Below the pieces are notes generated by a model. The model ran no database searches, was not told the origin of the DNA, and worked only from the letters and a program-made list of their open reading frames with translations. A DNA stretch of 64,000 nucleotides from positions 1 through 64,000 of the forward strand of contig NZ_JALJRY010000041.1 of assembly GCF_024519455.1 (NCBI RefSeq). Reading direction: 5' to 3'. A program made the position numbers and the translations under genes. Source of the DNA: Streptomyces sp. STR69. Lineage in GTDB: Bacteria; Actinomycetota; Actinomycetes; Streptomycetales; Streptomycetaceae. Positions 27,329 to 36,205 of this stretch are shown one piece after another (position 1 is the first letter of the stretch; each line of letters starts with the position of its first letter).

Positions 27329-28369
27329 TCAGCTTCTGGTGGCCGCCGAGCTGAGTACCGCCGCCGATTTCGCCGACCAGTCAGAGGTGATCACACTTGC
27401 GTGATCGGCGGCCAACAGTGCCAATTTCGCGGCGACTTCCGCGTCCGTGGGAGCCGTCGAGGAGATCGCGGGGGCCACCGCGTACGCGTCCGTCATGATC
27501 AGGATGTAGTGGTTCGTGGAGTAGAACGACGTGTCGTAACTGTTGTTCACGTACGTCGCCGCGTCTCCGTCGAAGAACACGAACCAGGGGCGGATCGAGG
27601 TGTCCGAGGTCCAACGGGTCGATCGCGGATCGCCGTTCGCCGCGCCGAGTACGGCCGGGAAGGCCTGCGCCTGTGCGATCGTGCCGGCCGCGTACAGGTC
27701 CCGGAGATGGTCGCCGTACTCCTGGTCGGTCCAGTAGTGGTCGAACGGGTTGGCCTGCTCGACCGTGCCCGGGATCAGTTCGAAGATGAACTTGCCCTTG
27801 AGGGCGTCACGGGAGGGCCACGCGTTCGCCTTGGCCGCCGCGTCGAGCGTGGAGTACGAGGAGCCGAGCAGGTCGGACGGCTTGTAGACGCTGCTGCCGA
27901 GCTTCTGCGAGACCAGGGTGTCGAACGCGGTCGGGCCGAGACCGATGGTCTGGTTGAAGCCCACCTTCATCTCCACCTTGACGATGATGGGCGCGTGGTC
28001 CGGGTGCAGGGTGTTCCAGGCGGCCATGTTGTCCAGGCAGCTGCCGAGATCCTGGTTGCGGTCCTTGCTGTACAGGTCGGCGGGGGTGCTCGCGTACTCG
28101 CAGTTGTTGTCGTTGGCGAACAGGTCGCTGTGGCTGACCCGCCACCGCTTGCTCAAACTGTCGACGTAGACGTCCAGTTCGAGCAGCGAGGCCCCGGAGT
28201 CCAACGCCTGCGCCCAGTACGTGTACTTGTCCTTCTCGTACGCGTTGTGGGTACCGATCGTCGTCGTCTCCGAGAACTTCGGCGCCGCCGCGTGGGCGTT
28301 GCCCGCGGCCCCCGTCAGCAGCAGAGCCGTGGCGCCGAGCAGCGCCGCCAGCCGTCTTATCGCCTTCAT
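27329..28369 (-). CDS. Secreted Ca-dependent phosphatidylinositol-specific phospholipase C
   Basis: 346 aa from ATG 28369 (TTG 28378 is an alternative). Sec signal ending at GNAHA. The mature enzyme begins with TTTIGTHNAYEKDKYTYWAQALDSGASLLELDVY and WRVSHSD, which carry the two catalytic histidines and Ca ligands of the actinobacterial Ca-dependent PI-PLC group known from S. antibioticus. Later KVEMK and a conserved WTDQEYG segment. Cleaves phosphatidylinositol or similar phosphodiesters outside the cell. Confidence 0.82.
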   Translation of the reverse strand: MKAIRRLAALLGATALLLTGAAGNAHAAAPKFSETTTIGTHNAYEKDKYTYWAQALDSGASLLELDVYVDSLSKRWRVSHSDLFANDNNCEYASTPADLYSKDRNQDLGSCLDNMAAWNTLHPDHAPIIVKVEMKVGFNQTIGLGPTAFDTLVSQKLGSSVYKPSDLLGSSYSTLDAAAKANAWPSRDALKGKFIFELIPGTVEQANPFDHYWTDQEYGDHLRDLYAAGTIAQAQAFPAVLGAANGDPRSTRWTSDTSIRPWFVFFDGDAATYVNNSYDTSFYSTNHYILIMTDAYAVAPAISSTAPTDAEVAAKLALLAADHASVITSDWSAKSAAVLSSAATRS

Positions 28370-28506
28370 GGGTGTCAAGTCCCCTTCGCCGTGGCCTGGT
28401 TGGCGCGTTGTTGGCGGCAGCAGCGTAGGGCGAAGGGGTTACTGCTCGGTAGAGGCTGGGGGAACATCACCTTCCGCCGGCTTGGCAAAGATTGTTCCTG
28501 CCCGCG

Positions 28507-28542
28507 GATATTGTGTTCTCGTCATCGAGAATCATATTCTCG
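28507..28542 (+). promoter_or_regulatory. Operator-like repeats over the promoter/start of the LLM monooxygenase gene
   Basis: A perfect inverted repeat CGAGAAT-CAT-ATTCTCG (28526-28542) ends 4 bp before the ATG at 28547. A third half-site TTCTCG (28516-28521) forms a second inverted pair with CGAGAA at 28526. A possible promoter TTGGCA (28482-28487) and GATATT (28507-28512) lies just upstream. Repression by a protein bound over the transcription or translation start is likely; the regulator is not in sight. Confidence 0.6.
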
Positions 28543-28546
28543 AACG

Positions 28547-29533
28547 ATGACTGGTCCTGGTGTGGGGTTCGCCCTTCGATTCGACTTCCGTAACCCGGAG
28601 TCGGCCGGTACGTCCATGGCGGACCGTTACGCGGCGGCCCTCGACATGGCCGAGTGGGCCGATGGACTCGGCTGTACGCGGATCACCGTCTCCGAGCACC
28701 ACGGTTCGCCGGACGGCTATCTGCCCAGCCCGGTCCAGATGCTCGCGGCGATGGCCGCCCGCACGGAGCAAGTCCGTTTCCTCGTCGCCGCGTTGATCGC
28801 GCCCTTCCACGATCCGCTGCGCCTGGCCGAGGAGTTGGCGGTCCTCGACAACATCAGCCGCGGGCGCGTCGACCTGATCGTCGCGGGCGGCTATGTGCGC
28901 GAGGAGTTCGCCATGTTCGGCGTACCGATGAACGAGCGCGCCAAGCGGGTCACCGAGGTGGTCACCACCCTCAAGTCGGCGTTCACCGGGGAGCCGTTCA
29001 CCTACCGGGGCCGCACGGTGCGCGTCACGCCCGCGCCGTACCGGCCGGGCGGCCCCGCCGTACTGCTCGGCGGCAGCAGCGAACCGGCGGCGCGGCGGGC
29101 GGCCCGCATCGCGGACGGGTTCGTGCCCTCGGTGCCCGAGGTGTGGGACCACTACCGCGACGAGGTCGGCAAGCTGGGCCGCCCCGACCCCGGCCCCAGC
29201 CCGATCGGGCCGAACCGGGTGGTCGCCCTCGCCGAGGACCCCGACGAGGGCTGGGAGCGGATGGCGCCGTACTTCCTGCACGAGACCAACGCCTACGGAA
29301 TCTGGCAGGCCCAGGACGATGTGGCGGCACCCTTCCGTACGGCCGAGGGTCTTGCGGAGCTGCGGCGCGGCGACCAGTACCGGGTGCTGACGCCCGAGCG
29401 GTTCGTGCGCGAACTGAAGGCCGCGCCAAGGCCGTTCACCCAGTTCCATCCGCTGTGCGGGGGCATGCCGATGGAGTTGGCGTGGTCGAGTCTGCGGTTG
29501 TTCGAGCGGGAGGTGTTGCCCGCCTTCGGCTAG
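28547..29533 (+). CDS. Luciferase-like (LLM) flavin/F420-dependent oxidoreductase
   Basis: 328 aa TIM-barrel monooxygenase or reductase family: WADGLGCTRITVSEHHGSPDG, LVAALIAPFHDPLRLAEELAVLDNISRGRVDLIVAGGY and LLGGSSEPAARRAARIADGFVPS are the usual conserved blocks. Uses FMN or F420; substrate unknown. Start ATG 28547 sits directly after operator-like repeats. Convergent with the APH-like gene, only 10 bp between the stops. Confidence 0.88.
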   Translation: MTGPGVGFALRFDFRNPESAGTSMADRYAAALDMAEWADGLGCTRITVSEHHGSPDGYLPSPVQMLAAMAARTEQVRFLVAALIAPFHDPLRLAEELAVLDNISRGRVDLIVAGGYVREEFAMFGVPMNERAKRVTEVVTTLKSAFTGEPFTYRGRTVRVTPAPYRPGGPAVLLGGSSEPAARRAARIADGFVPSVPEVWDHYRDEVGKLGRPDPGPSPIGPNRVVALAEDPDEGWERMAPYFLHETNAYGIWQAQDDVAAPFRTAEGLAELRRGDQYRVLTPERFVRELKAAPRPFTQFHPLCGGMPMELAWSSLRLFEREVLPAFG

Positions 29534-29543
29534 GAGCCAGGAC

Positions 29544-30452
29544 CTAGGGGGCGGTGCGTTCGCGGAGGGGGCGGCGGTCCGTGTGTTCGGTGAGGACCTC
29601 GGTCAGCTGGCGGGTGGTCTGCCGGGCCACGCGGGGTTCGGTGGCCGCGTGACTCGTGTACGCGTTCAGCCCGGTGGCCAGGACCCAGCCCATGCCGCGC
29701 GTCCAGGTGGCGTCGTCCAGACCGAGGACGGAACGGAAGACCGGCCGGGTGGTGGCCGACAGCAGCGTGTAGGCGATGACCAGATCGCAGGCCGGATCGC
29801 CCATCCCCACGCCGCCGAAGTCGATGACGGCACAGACGCGGCCGTCGGCGGTGAGCAGGTTGCCCGTGTGGAAGTCCCCGTGGCACCAGACCGGTTCGCG
29901 CTCCCACGCGGGGGCGCGCAGCGCGTTGTCCCAGACCTCGGTCAGGGCGGCGGCGTCGAACACCCCGGCCACCGCCTCGATCGCCGCACGGGTCGCCTCG
30001 TCACGGTCGGCCAACGGGGCGCGGACCAGCTCGGGGTGGACACCGGGGAGCAGCGCGTCGGCGGGCGGGATCTCGCGCAACGTCCGTAGGAATGCGGCGA
30101 GTTGACGAGCAGTCAGGTCGGGATCGGCGAGGTCTTCGACGGTCGCCGTGGTCCCGTCCAGCCAGCGGGTGACGGACCAGTGCCACGGGTAGCCGCAGCC
30201 CGGGGTGCCGAGTCCCAGCGGTTCCGGTACGGGCAGCGGCAGTCGCGGGGCCAGGTGCCGCAGCCAGGTGTGCTGTTTGGCGGCCTCCCCGTCCGCCCAG
30301 TCGCTGCGCGGCAGCCGTACGGACATCGTGTCGCCGAGCCGGTGGATGACGTGATCCGCACCGGGTTGCTCCACCAGGGTCAGCGGCAGGTCGGCCCACT
30401 GCGGGAACTGCGCGGCGAGCAGCCGGCCGACGAGTGCGGAATCGATGGTCAT
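29544..30452 (-). CDS. Aminoglycoside phosphotransferase-family kinase
   Basis: 302 aa from ATG 30452, which has a GGGGGAAAG site. Choline/APH kinase fold: VWCHGDFHTGNLL (catalytic Asp and metal-binding Asn) and AVIDFGGVGMGDPACDL (Mg ligand Asp). Earlier SVRLPRSDWA carries the ATP-contacting basic residue. Phosphorylates a hydroxyl of a small molecule, possibly an antibiotic or sugar. No linked antibiotic genes, so a resistance role is only a guess. Confidence 0.85.
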   Translation of the reverse strand: MTIDSALVGRLLAAQFPQWADLPLTLVEQPGADHVIHRLGDTMSVRLPRSDWADGEAAKQHTWLRHLAPRLPLPVPEPLGLGTPGCGYPWHWSVTRWLDGTTATVEDLADPDLTARQLAAFLRTLREIPPADALLPGVHPELVRAPLADRDEATRAAIEAVAGVFDAAALTEVWDNALRAPAWEREPVWCHGDFHTGNLLTADGRVCAVIDFGGVGMGDPACDLVIAYTLLSATTRPVFRSVLGLDDATWTRGMGWVLATGLNAYTSHAATEPRVARQTTRQLTEVLTEHTDRRPLRERTAP

Positions 30453-30588
30453 CTTTCCCCCGAGTGCCAAGTACCGGATGATCGTCTTACGTTACCGATC
30501 AACTCGGCGTGGAACACACCGAGTTCGGGCGGCGGAACGGCGACCCTGGGCCGAAGCCGCCGGTCCGAGCCCCCGCGAGGAGCCGCAC

Positions 30589-31434
30589 ATGACCGACCTG
30601 CCGCCGCCCTCGACCCACCCCACCGGCCGGCCCCGGCTCGTCGCCACCGACCTCGACGGCACCGTCGTCCGCGGCGACGGCACCGTCTCCGCACGTACCG
30701 TCGCGGCCTTCGCCCGTATCAGGGACGCCGGCGCCGAGTTCGTGTTCGCCACCGGCCGACCGCCGCGTCTGATGGGCCCGATCGCCGACGCCTTCGGCCC
30801 GTTCGGCACGGCCATCTGCTCCAACGGCGCGCTGGTCTACGACATGGGCACCCGAAGTGTCGTGGCGGAGCACGCCATCGACCCCCGCACGCTCGCCGAA
30901 ACCGTCCGCCGGCTCCGTGCCGCGATCCCGGAGATCGGCCTCGCGGTCGAGCACGCCACCGAACTACACGGCGACGACCGTTACGAGGCCGGAGCCTGGG
31001 ACGCCGACATCACCGTCCGGCGCCCCGGCGAGAGCGGCCTGTGGAACCGCCCGGCCCCCAAACTCGTGGGCCGCCACCCGCACTTGTCCGCCGACGAGCT
31101 GCTCGCCCTCGCCGCTCCCGCACTGGGCGACCTGGTCACCGTCTACCACTCCAACGGCGAGCGGCTGGTCGAGGCCATCGCCGCGGGCGTCAGCAAGGCC
31201 CACGCCCTACGGCGGTTCGCGGCCGACCGGGGCATCACGGCCGTAGAGGCGATGGCCTTCGGCGACATGCCCAACGATCTGCCGATGCTGGCCTGGGCGG
31301 GCACGTCGTATGCCGTGGCGAACGCGCACCCGAGTGTCCTGGACGCGGTCACCCACGTCACCCTCTCCAACGACGAGGACGGGGTGGCGGAGGTGATCGA
31401 GCGTCACTTCCCGGAGGAGGTTCGGGCGTCGTAA
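30589..31434 (+). CDS. HAD-superfamily hydrolase, Cof/IIB sugar-phosphatase type
   Basis: 281 aa from ATG 30589 (CGAGGAG site). Motif I VATDLDGTVV with the nucleophile Asp, motif II VFATGR, motif III Lys in GVSKAHALRRFA, motif IV FGDMPNDLPML. The large C2-type cap domain (about 90-200) is typical of Cof phosphatases acting on sugar phosphates, FMN or PLP. Divergent from the APH-like gene. Confidence 0.9.
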   Translation: MTDLPPPSTHPTGRPRLVATDLDGTVVRGDGTVSARTVAAFARIRDAGAEFVFATGRPPRLMGPIADAFGPFGTAICSNGALVYDMGTRSVVAEHAIDPRTLAETVRRLRAAIPEIGLAVEHATELHGDDRYEAGAWDADITVRRPGESGLWNRPAPKLVGRHPHLSADELLALAAPALGDLVTVYHSNGERLVEAIAAGVSKAHALRRFAADRGITAVEAMAFGDMPNDLPMLAWAGTSYAVANAHPSVLDAVTHVTLSNDEDGVAEVIERHFPEEVRAS

Positions 31435-31469
31435 GGTTTCAACTCGGCTTTCCCGGCCACCCGTTGAGC

Positions 31470-31757
31470 ATGTCACCACGCTACGGCGGAAGCCCCGCGG
31501 GGACGGTCATCTCCGTCATCGCGGACATCGCGGCACTGATCCTGATCCTGTGGATCGGCCTCTACCTGTTCGACGCCAACACCGCGAACAGCACGGTCGA
31601 CTGGGTCCACCACGCGGCCAACTGGCTCTCGGGCTGGTCGCACAACCTGTTCACCATCCACTCGGCCGACTGGCGCACCGTGGTCAACTACGGCCTGCCC
31701 GCGCTTGTTTACCTCTTCATCGGCCATGCGGTGGCCGCCGGGGTCAACAGGTCCTAG
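31470..31757 (+). CDS. Small membrane protein, function unknown
   Basis: 95 aa with a first membrane helix at about 12-34 (ISVIADIAALILILWIGLYLF), an extracytoplasmic stretch rich in His and Trp (about 35-68) and a second helix at about 70-90 (GLPALVYLFIGHAVAAG). No family recognised. There is no clear ribosome site before the ATG. The stop overlaps the end of the convergent gene by 4 bp. It follows the HAD gene by 35 bp and could be co-transcribed with it. Confidence 0.65.
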   Translation: MSPRYGGSPAGTVISVIADIAALILILWIGLYLFDANTANSTVDWVHHAANWLSGWSHNLFTIHSADWRTVVNYGLPALVYLFIGHAVAAGVNRS

Positions 31758-32896
31758 ACCCCCGCGTGCGGGTACGTGGCCGAACGGTGCTGGAAGGAGA
31801 GGATCTTCGGGTTCTGGACGACTCCGTCGCGGATCTCGATGGCCTTGCGGACCGTGACGTCGTCGTCCCACGCCGTGGGCCCGCTCATGACCTTGCGGAG
31901 ATACGGCAGCAGCGCCTCGCTGATCTCCCAAGTGGCGGAGTTCCAGAGGTGGGACGGGCTGTGGTCCACCGCGTAGTAGTGGCAGCCCGGACCGACCGTT
32001 GACATCGGGTCGCCGAAACCGCTCGGGCGGGCCCAGGCGAAGCCCATGCCGTCGTCGCAGGCCACGTCGATGAAGAAGGTCCCCGGCCGGAACAGGGCCA
32101 GTTCCTCGTTGTTGACGAACATGAGCGGGGCGTCGGTGTCCTGGAGAACGCAGTTGACGACGATGTCGAACCCGGCGAGGTACTGCGCGAGCGGCACCGG
32201 CCCGAGCCCGGTGACGGCCTCCAGGCGCGAGGGATCGTCCTCCCGCTCCTGGAAGTGCCCCATCACGACCGACGGCATGGGCGAGGCCACCGCCGCGGCG
32301 GCACGCTGGGTGAGGACCGTGACGTCGGAGACGCCCATCGCGCCCAGGCCGGTGACCGCGCCGCGCGCCGTGGCGCCGAAGCTGATCACGCAGGCCCGCA
32401 GCCGGCGCCCGTAGCTGCCGGTCAGCCCGCCGAGCTGGAGGGCGTGCAGCACCGAGCAGTAGCCGGCGAGCTCGTTGTTCTTGTGGAACACATGGACGCT
32501 GAAGGCGCCCGTCGACGTCCAGTGGTTCATGGCCTCCCAGGCGATCAGGGTCAGTCGCCGGTCGATGCCGATCTGCGTCGTCTTCTCGTCCTGCACACAG
32601 TGCGGCCAGCCCCACAGCACCTGGCCCTCGCGCAGCTCGGCGAGGTCGTCGTGCATGGGCTTGGGCAGCAGCATGATGTCGCACTCGGCGACCAGTCGCT
32701 CACGGGACCGCAGGCCCGCCACGAGTGGTCGCAGCGCGTCGTCGGCGACGCCGAACCGTTCGCCGTAGCCCTCTTCGAGGTAGATCCGCTCACGGAGATC
32801 CGGGGCGACGCGTTCGAGATGGCTGGGGTGCAGGGGCAGACGGAACTCGTTCTCCTTGCGGGAGGAGGAGAGTACTCCGAGACTCAACAGACTCAT
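31754..32896 (-). CDS. N5-(carboxyethyl)ornithine synthase / alanine-dehydrogenase-like enzyme
   Basis: 380 aa from ATG 32896; GTG 32923 is an in-frame alternative. AlaDH/PNT-type fold: an N-terminal substrate domain with GVLSSSRKENEFRLPLHP and LLPKPMHDDL, then a Rossmann domain around CVISFGATARGAVTGLGAMG, and FIDVACDDGMGFAWARP near the end. The family reduces an imine formed between a keto acid and an amino group using NAD(P)H; the closest-looking characterised type is carboxyethylornithine synthase. The natural substrate here is unproven. Monocistronic by appearance. Confidence 0.75.
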   Translation of the reverse strand: MSLLSLGVLSSSRKENEFRLPLHPSHLERVAPDLRERIYLEEGYGERFGVADDALRPLVAGLRSRERLVAECDIMLLPKPMHDDLAELREGQVLWGWPHCVQDEKTTQIGIDRRLTLIAWEAMNHWTSTGAFSVHVFHKNNELAGYCSVLHALQLGGLTGSYGRRLRACVISFGATARGAVTGLGAMGVSDVTVLTQRAAAAVASPMPSVVMGHFQEREDDPSRLEAVTGLGPVPLAQYLAGFDIVVNCVLQDTDAPLMFVNNEELALFRPGTFFIDVACDDGMGFAWARPSGFGDPMSTVGPGCHYYAVDHSPSHLWNSATWEISEALLPYLRKVMSGPTAWDDDVTVRKAIEIRDGVVQNPKILSFQHRSATYPHAGV

Positions 32897-33037
32897 TGGG
32901 GCGGCTCGTTTCCGGCCGGACACGTGGACGTTCCGGCCTTGCCGTTCCCCGAGGGCGACGCCGAAACGGTGACGGCGTGCGAGGTGCGCTCGGTACTGTC
33001 ACCGTACTCCGTCCCTGGCGGGGCCGGATTCCCTCGC

Positions 33038-35101
33038 CTACGCGCCGCCGCGCCTGCCGATCAGGTCCCGGTACAGGTCCGCCTGTTCCTTGTGGGTCTT
33101 CGCCTTGGCCAGTTCGGTCTTCCAGTCCTTCTCCAGGTCCTTCAGTTTCTGCACCCAGTCGCCGAACTCCTGCAGATCGACCAGGCGTTGGTTCGAGCGG
33201 AGGGGGGCGTCGGCGCCGATCTTGTCGTCCTTGTGCCCGCCGAACTGGCTCACGGGGTTGTTGTTCTTCTCGCTGCTCGTCACCCCGTGCTGATAGCCGT
33301 CGGGGGTACGGCCCCCCGGCCCGGCGGTCTCGATACCGACCTGCAACGCCCCGTCACGCTTGTGGGTCGGCGGTTTGTACCCCATGAACATGTGCCCGTA
33401 CGACTCGTTCGGGAGGATGGTGTCGCCGTGGTAGTCGGTGTTGCCCATGCCGCCGACGGCCATCGGCAGGCCGTAGAGGTGACTGTGCGGATCGACCCAG
33501 TTCTGCAGGGTGGCGCCGATCTCGCCCTTCTCGACGAACTCGCCCCGCGTCCCGTCCGCGCTGTTGTCGCCGATCTCCATGTGATGCGTGCCGAACCCGC
33601 GCCGGTACACCGGCTCCGCGGGCGTCGACTTCGGCTCCCAGGGCTTCCGGTTCTCCTTGGTGATGTGCAGCCACTGGGGCAGCTCGTAGCCGTGCTGTCC
33701 GTCGGCGAGCTGCGGAATGCGGATGTTGACGCGTCCGCCGTAGGCCAGGGCGTGGGCCACGTCGTCCTCGAAGTCCTCGTGGATGCCCGCCTCCGGGTTG
33801 AAGACCTTCAGCCCCTCCTTCAGGACCAGGAAGATCTTGGTCAGCACCTCGGTGCCGCGCTCGACCCGCTCCCGGTGCTTGCCGGCGTCCGGCGCGGTGT
33901 CGTCGATGCCGGGCGGGAGCATGGTCCTGACGAAGGTCTGGAAGATCTGCTCGTTCCGCTCCCCGGTGAGCTGGTCCTTCTCCGCCTGCGGGGTGCCCTC
34001 GGCGTGCATGGCCATGTGGCGGCCGAGCTGGTAGTCCGAGCGGGTGGCCTTGTCCGGTTCCTTGCCCTGGCCGCGCTCCTCGATGTTCTGCTGCCAGCGC
34101 AGGGTGGCCACGAGCAGGCGCTTGCCCTCCGGCTGCTGGAGCCAGCTGCGGAAGTCACCCGCCTTGATGTAGGCCAGCGCCTCGGCATGGGTGCAGATCC
34201 CCACGGTCTTCAGCCACTTGGCGTCCTCGGCCGCCGCCGCCTCGATCGCTTCGAGTTCCCCTTCCGAGAAGCTCGGCCCACTGCGTCCCCGCCGGTGGAT
34301 GACGTTCCGTACGTCCTTGTTCCGGATCTCCTGATTCCCCCCGACGAGCAGCCGTGCGAGCCGGGCGATGGCCGGGGGAGAGGCGGAGGGCGGTGGTGAG
34401 GGGGAGGTTGGGGGAGCGGTTGTGGTCGACGGTCCGGGGCGGTCCGCCCGCTGGACGGGGACATCGCCGTCCGCGCTGCGCTGCACCGCCCCGGCCGGTA
34501 CGGCGGCTCCGGGCAGGGCGAGGTCGGGGGCGGCGCCCCGGGCCAGCTTCCGGCCGTTGGCGCCGGCGCTCCGCTCGAACGGGTCGTCGGGGTGGGAGAC
34601 CTTCTCGCCCGTACCGTTCAGGGTGCCGGGCACGGGCCCCAGGGCCTGCTGCCGTACATGGTCGACCTCTTCGTACATCACCTCGTCGTCGACCCGGCCG
34701 CCGCCGAGCACGATGTGGGAACCGGTGGTGTAGGCGAGGGCGCCGAGTTCCTCGGCCGAGCGCTGGGCGACCGGGCCGCTGTGCACCCGTACATGACCGA
34801 AGTCCATGCGGTAGGCCTGCTCGGCACGTTGGAGGATGCGGGGTTCCAGGGGCCGGCCGGGGGAGCCGACGGCGTCGGTGACGGACGACCGCCGCTGAAC
34901 CGGCACGGCCGCCCCGGTACCGGTGTCTTCCGGCCCTACGGCGTGTTCCTCGTCCCGTGCCCGCTGGATCGCGAGGGTCACCGCGGCGTTCCCGGCGGCC
35001 CGTTGGAGAGCGGCGAGGGGAGGCAGGGCGGCGGCCGGCCGGGGCGCGGGTCGTCCGCCGGCCCGGTCGGCGCCCGAGTGGTGCTCTCCCTGGATACGCA
35101 T
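33038..35101 (-). CDS. DUF4157-containing large protein with degenerate HExxH
   Basis: 687 aa, GAAGGGGAA site before the ATG. Disordered, Pro/Ala-rich N-terminus with the typical LQRAAGNAAV segment (about 32-41), then a DUF4157 domain (about 80-155). Where family members usually read HELxHVxQQ, this one has Y-E-E-V-D-H-V-R-Q-Q: the first zinc His is Glu144, with Glu145 and His148 kept. Low-complexity linkers (about 190-235) separate it from a C-terminal region (about 236-687) that I do not recognise; it is Asp/Glu/Lys-rich with many His and Gly and no membrane segment. DUF4157 proteins are often linked to contractile injection systems; none is in the window. Confidence 0.75.
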   Translation of the reverse strand: MRIQGEHHSGADRAGGRPAPRPAAALPPLAALQRAAGNAAVTLAIQRARDEEHAVGPEDTGTGAAVPVQRRSSVTDAVGSPGRPLEPRILQRAEQAYRMDFGHVRVHSGPVAQRSAEELGALAYTTGSHIVLGGGRVDDEVMYEEVDHVRQQALGPVPGTLNGTGEKVSHPDDPFERSAGANGRKLARGAAPDLALPGAAVPAGAVQRSADGDVPVQRADRPGPSTTTAPPTSPSPPPSASPPAIARLARLLVGGNQEIRNKDVRNVIHRRGRSGPSFSEGELEAIEAAAAEDAKWLKTVGICTHAEALAYIKAGDFRSWLQQPEGKRLLVATLRWQQNIEERGQGKEPDKATRSDYQLGRHMAMHAEGTPQAEKDQLTGERNEQIFQTFVRTMLPPGIDDTAPDAGKHRERVERGTEVLTKIFLVLKEGLKVFNPEAGIHEDFEDDVAHALAYGGRVNIRIPQLADGQHGYELPQWLHITKENRKPWEPKSTPAEPVYRRGFGTHHMEIGDNSADGTRGEFVEKGEIGATLQNWVDPHSHLYGLPMAVGGMGNTDYHGDTILPNESYGHMFMGYKPPTHKRDGALQVGIETAGPGGRTPDGYQHGVTSSEKNNNPVSQFGGHKDDKIGADAPLRSNQRLVDLQEFGDWVQKLKDLEKDWKTELAKAKTHKEQADLYRDLIGRRGGA

Positions 35102-35240
35102 GCGCGGTTCCCCTTCGCTGGACGGGTGCCCTTCCCTCTTACCGGACGGGGGCCGGGTGGCGGGAAGTCCGCAGGGGCAGAACCGGGGGCAGACTTACCG
35201 TCGTCGTGGGCGTGCGCGATCTTCGGCGGGCGGGCCCGGG

Positions 35241-36176
35241 TCAGCGCGGAATCACCCAGCCCGGTGCCCAGGTCCCGGCGGTGTCCTGGCCGGCCGTCGT
35301 GGCGGCGAGGTGGGCGCGGAGGACGGGCAGCGCCGGGTGGGGGTTGTCGCGGTGCCAGAGGAGCGAGTGCGGGTACACGGGCGTCGGGCCGGTCACCGGG
35401 ATACGGCGCAGGTCGTGGCCGGCGGGCCAGACGAGGCGGGTCCGCGCGGTCGTGAGGGTCGCCAGGGCCGGGGTCTCGGCGACCGTGTCGAGGAGCGCGT
35501 CGGAGCCGAAGTTGGGGCCGGTCGCCTCGATGGTGAGGCCGAACTCGGCGACGAGGTCGTCGTAGTAGGCGGTCCACTCGGTTCCGGGAGCGAGGCCGGG
35601 CATCCAGATCCGGTGCCCGGTGAGCTGGGCGAGGGTCACCGAGCGGGCGTTCGCCAGGGCGTGGGCGGGGCCGGTGAGGAGCTGGTGCGGCTCGTCGAGC
35701 ACCCGGACGGACTCGATGTCCTCGGGCAGGGGGCGGCCCGGCATGGCGACGGCGCGGAAGGACGCGTCGATCGCACCGGACCTGATGGCGGCGACGGCCG
35801 TCTCGACGTCGGACAGCATCACCACGTCGAGGTCGATCTCGGGGTGCGCCCGGTGGAAGTCGCGCATCAGGGCCGACGGTGCGACGCGCGAGGCGATCAC
35901 GTCGACGCGCAGCGGACGGCGGCCGGGGCGCACGGACGCGCCCGCGCGCTCGGCGACGCGCAGCAGCTCGCGGGCGTGGGGCAGGAACGCCTGCCCGTCG
36001 ATGGTGAGCTCGGCACCGCGCGGGGCACGGGTGAACAGCCTCACGCCGAGGGCGCGTTCCAGCGCGGCGACGCGTTTGGAGACGGCCTGCTGGCTGATCG
36101 ACAGGTCGGCGGCGGCTTTCTGGAACTGGCCCGCCTCCGCGACGGCGACGAAGGTACGTACTGCTTCGAGATCCAC
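35241..36176 (-). CDS. LysR-family transcriptional regulator
   Basis: 311 aa from GTG 36176 (AAGGTGGG site). N-terminal helix-turn-helix: DLEAVRTFVAVAEAGQFQKAAADLSISQQAVSKRVAALE (about 2-42), then the effector-binding domain (about 85-300). It is transcribed towards the DUF4157 gene, not divergent from a target. It lies 29 bp downstream of the MocR gene on the same strand, so both could share transcripts. Confidence 0.9.
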   Translation of the reverse strand: MDLEAVRTFVAVAEAGQFQKAAADLSISQQAVSKRVAALERALGVRLFTRAPRGAELTIDGQAFLPHARELLRVAERAGASVRPGRRPLRVDVIASRVAPSALMRDFHRAHPEIDLDVVMLSDVETAVAAIRSGAIDASFRAVAMPGRPLPEDIESVRVLDEPHQLLTGPAHALANARSVTLAQLTGHRIWMPGLAPGTEWTAYYDDLVAEFGLTIEATGPNFGSDALLDTVAETPALATLTTARTRLVWPAGHDLRRIPVTGPTPVYPHSLLWHRDNPHPALPVLRAHLAATTAGQDTAGTWAPGWVIPR

Positions 36177-36205
36177 GGCGACCCACCTTAGGGAACACCA
36201 CCACG

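Noticed and set aside
26798..29533. A 911-codon plus-strand open frame running across the lysozyme and phospholipase genes
   Set aside because: Only its last 328 codons (from 28547) look like protein; the rest is the low-complexity Arg/Val/Gly-rich antisense of real genes. This is common in high-GC DNA.
29530..29547. Small CTAGG/CCTAG inverted repeat between convergent stops of the LLM and APH genes, as terminator
   Set aside because: The 5-bp stem is too short to call.
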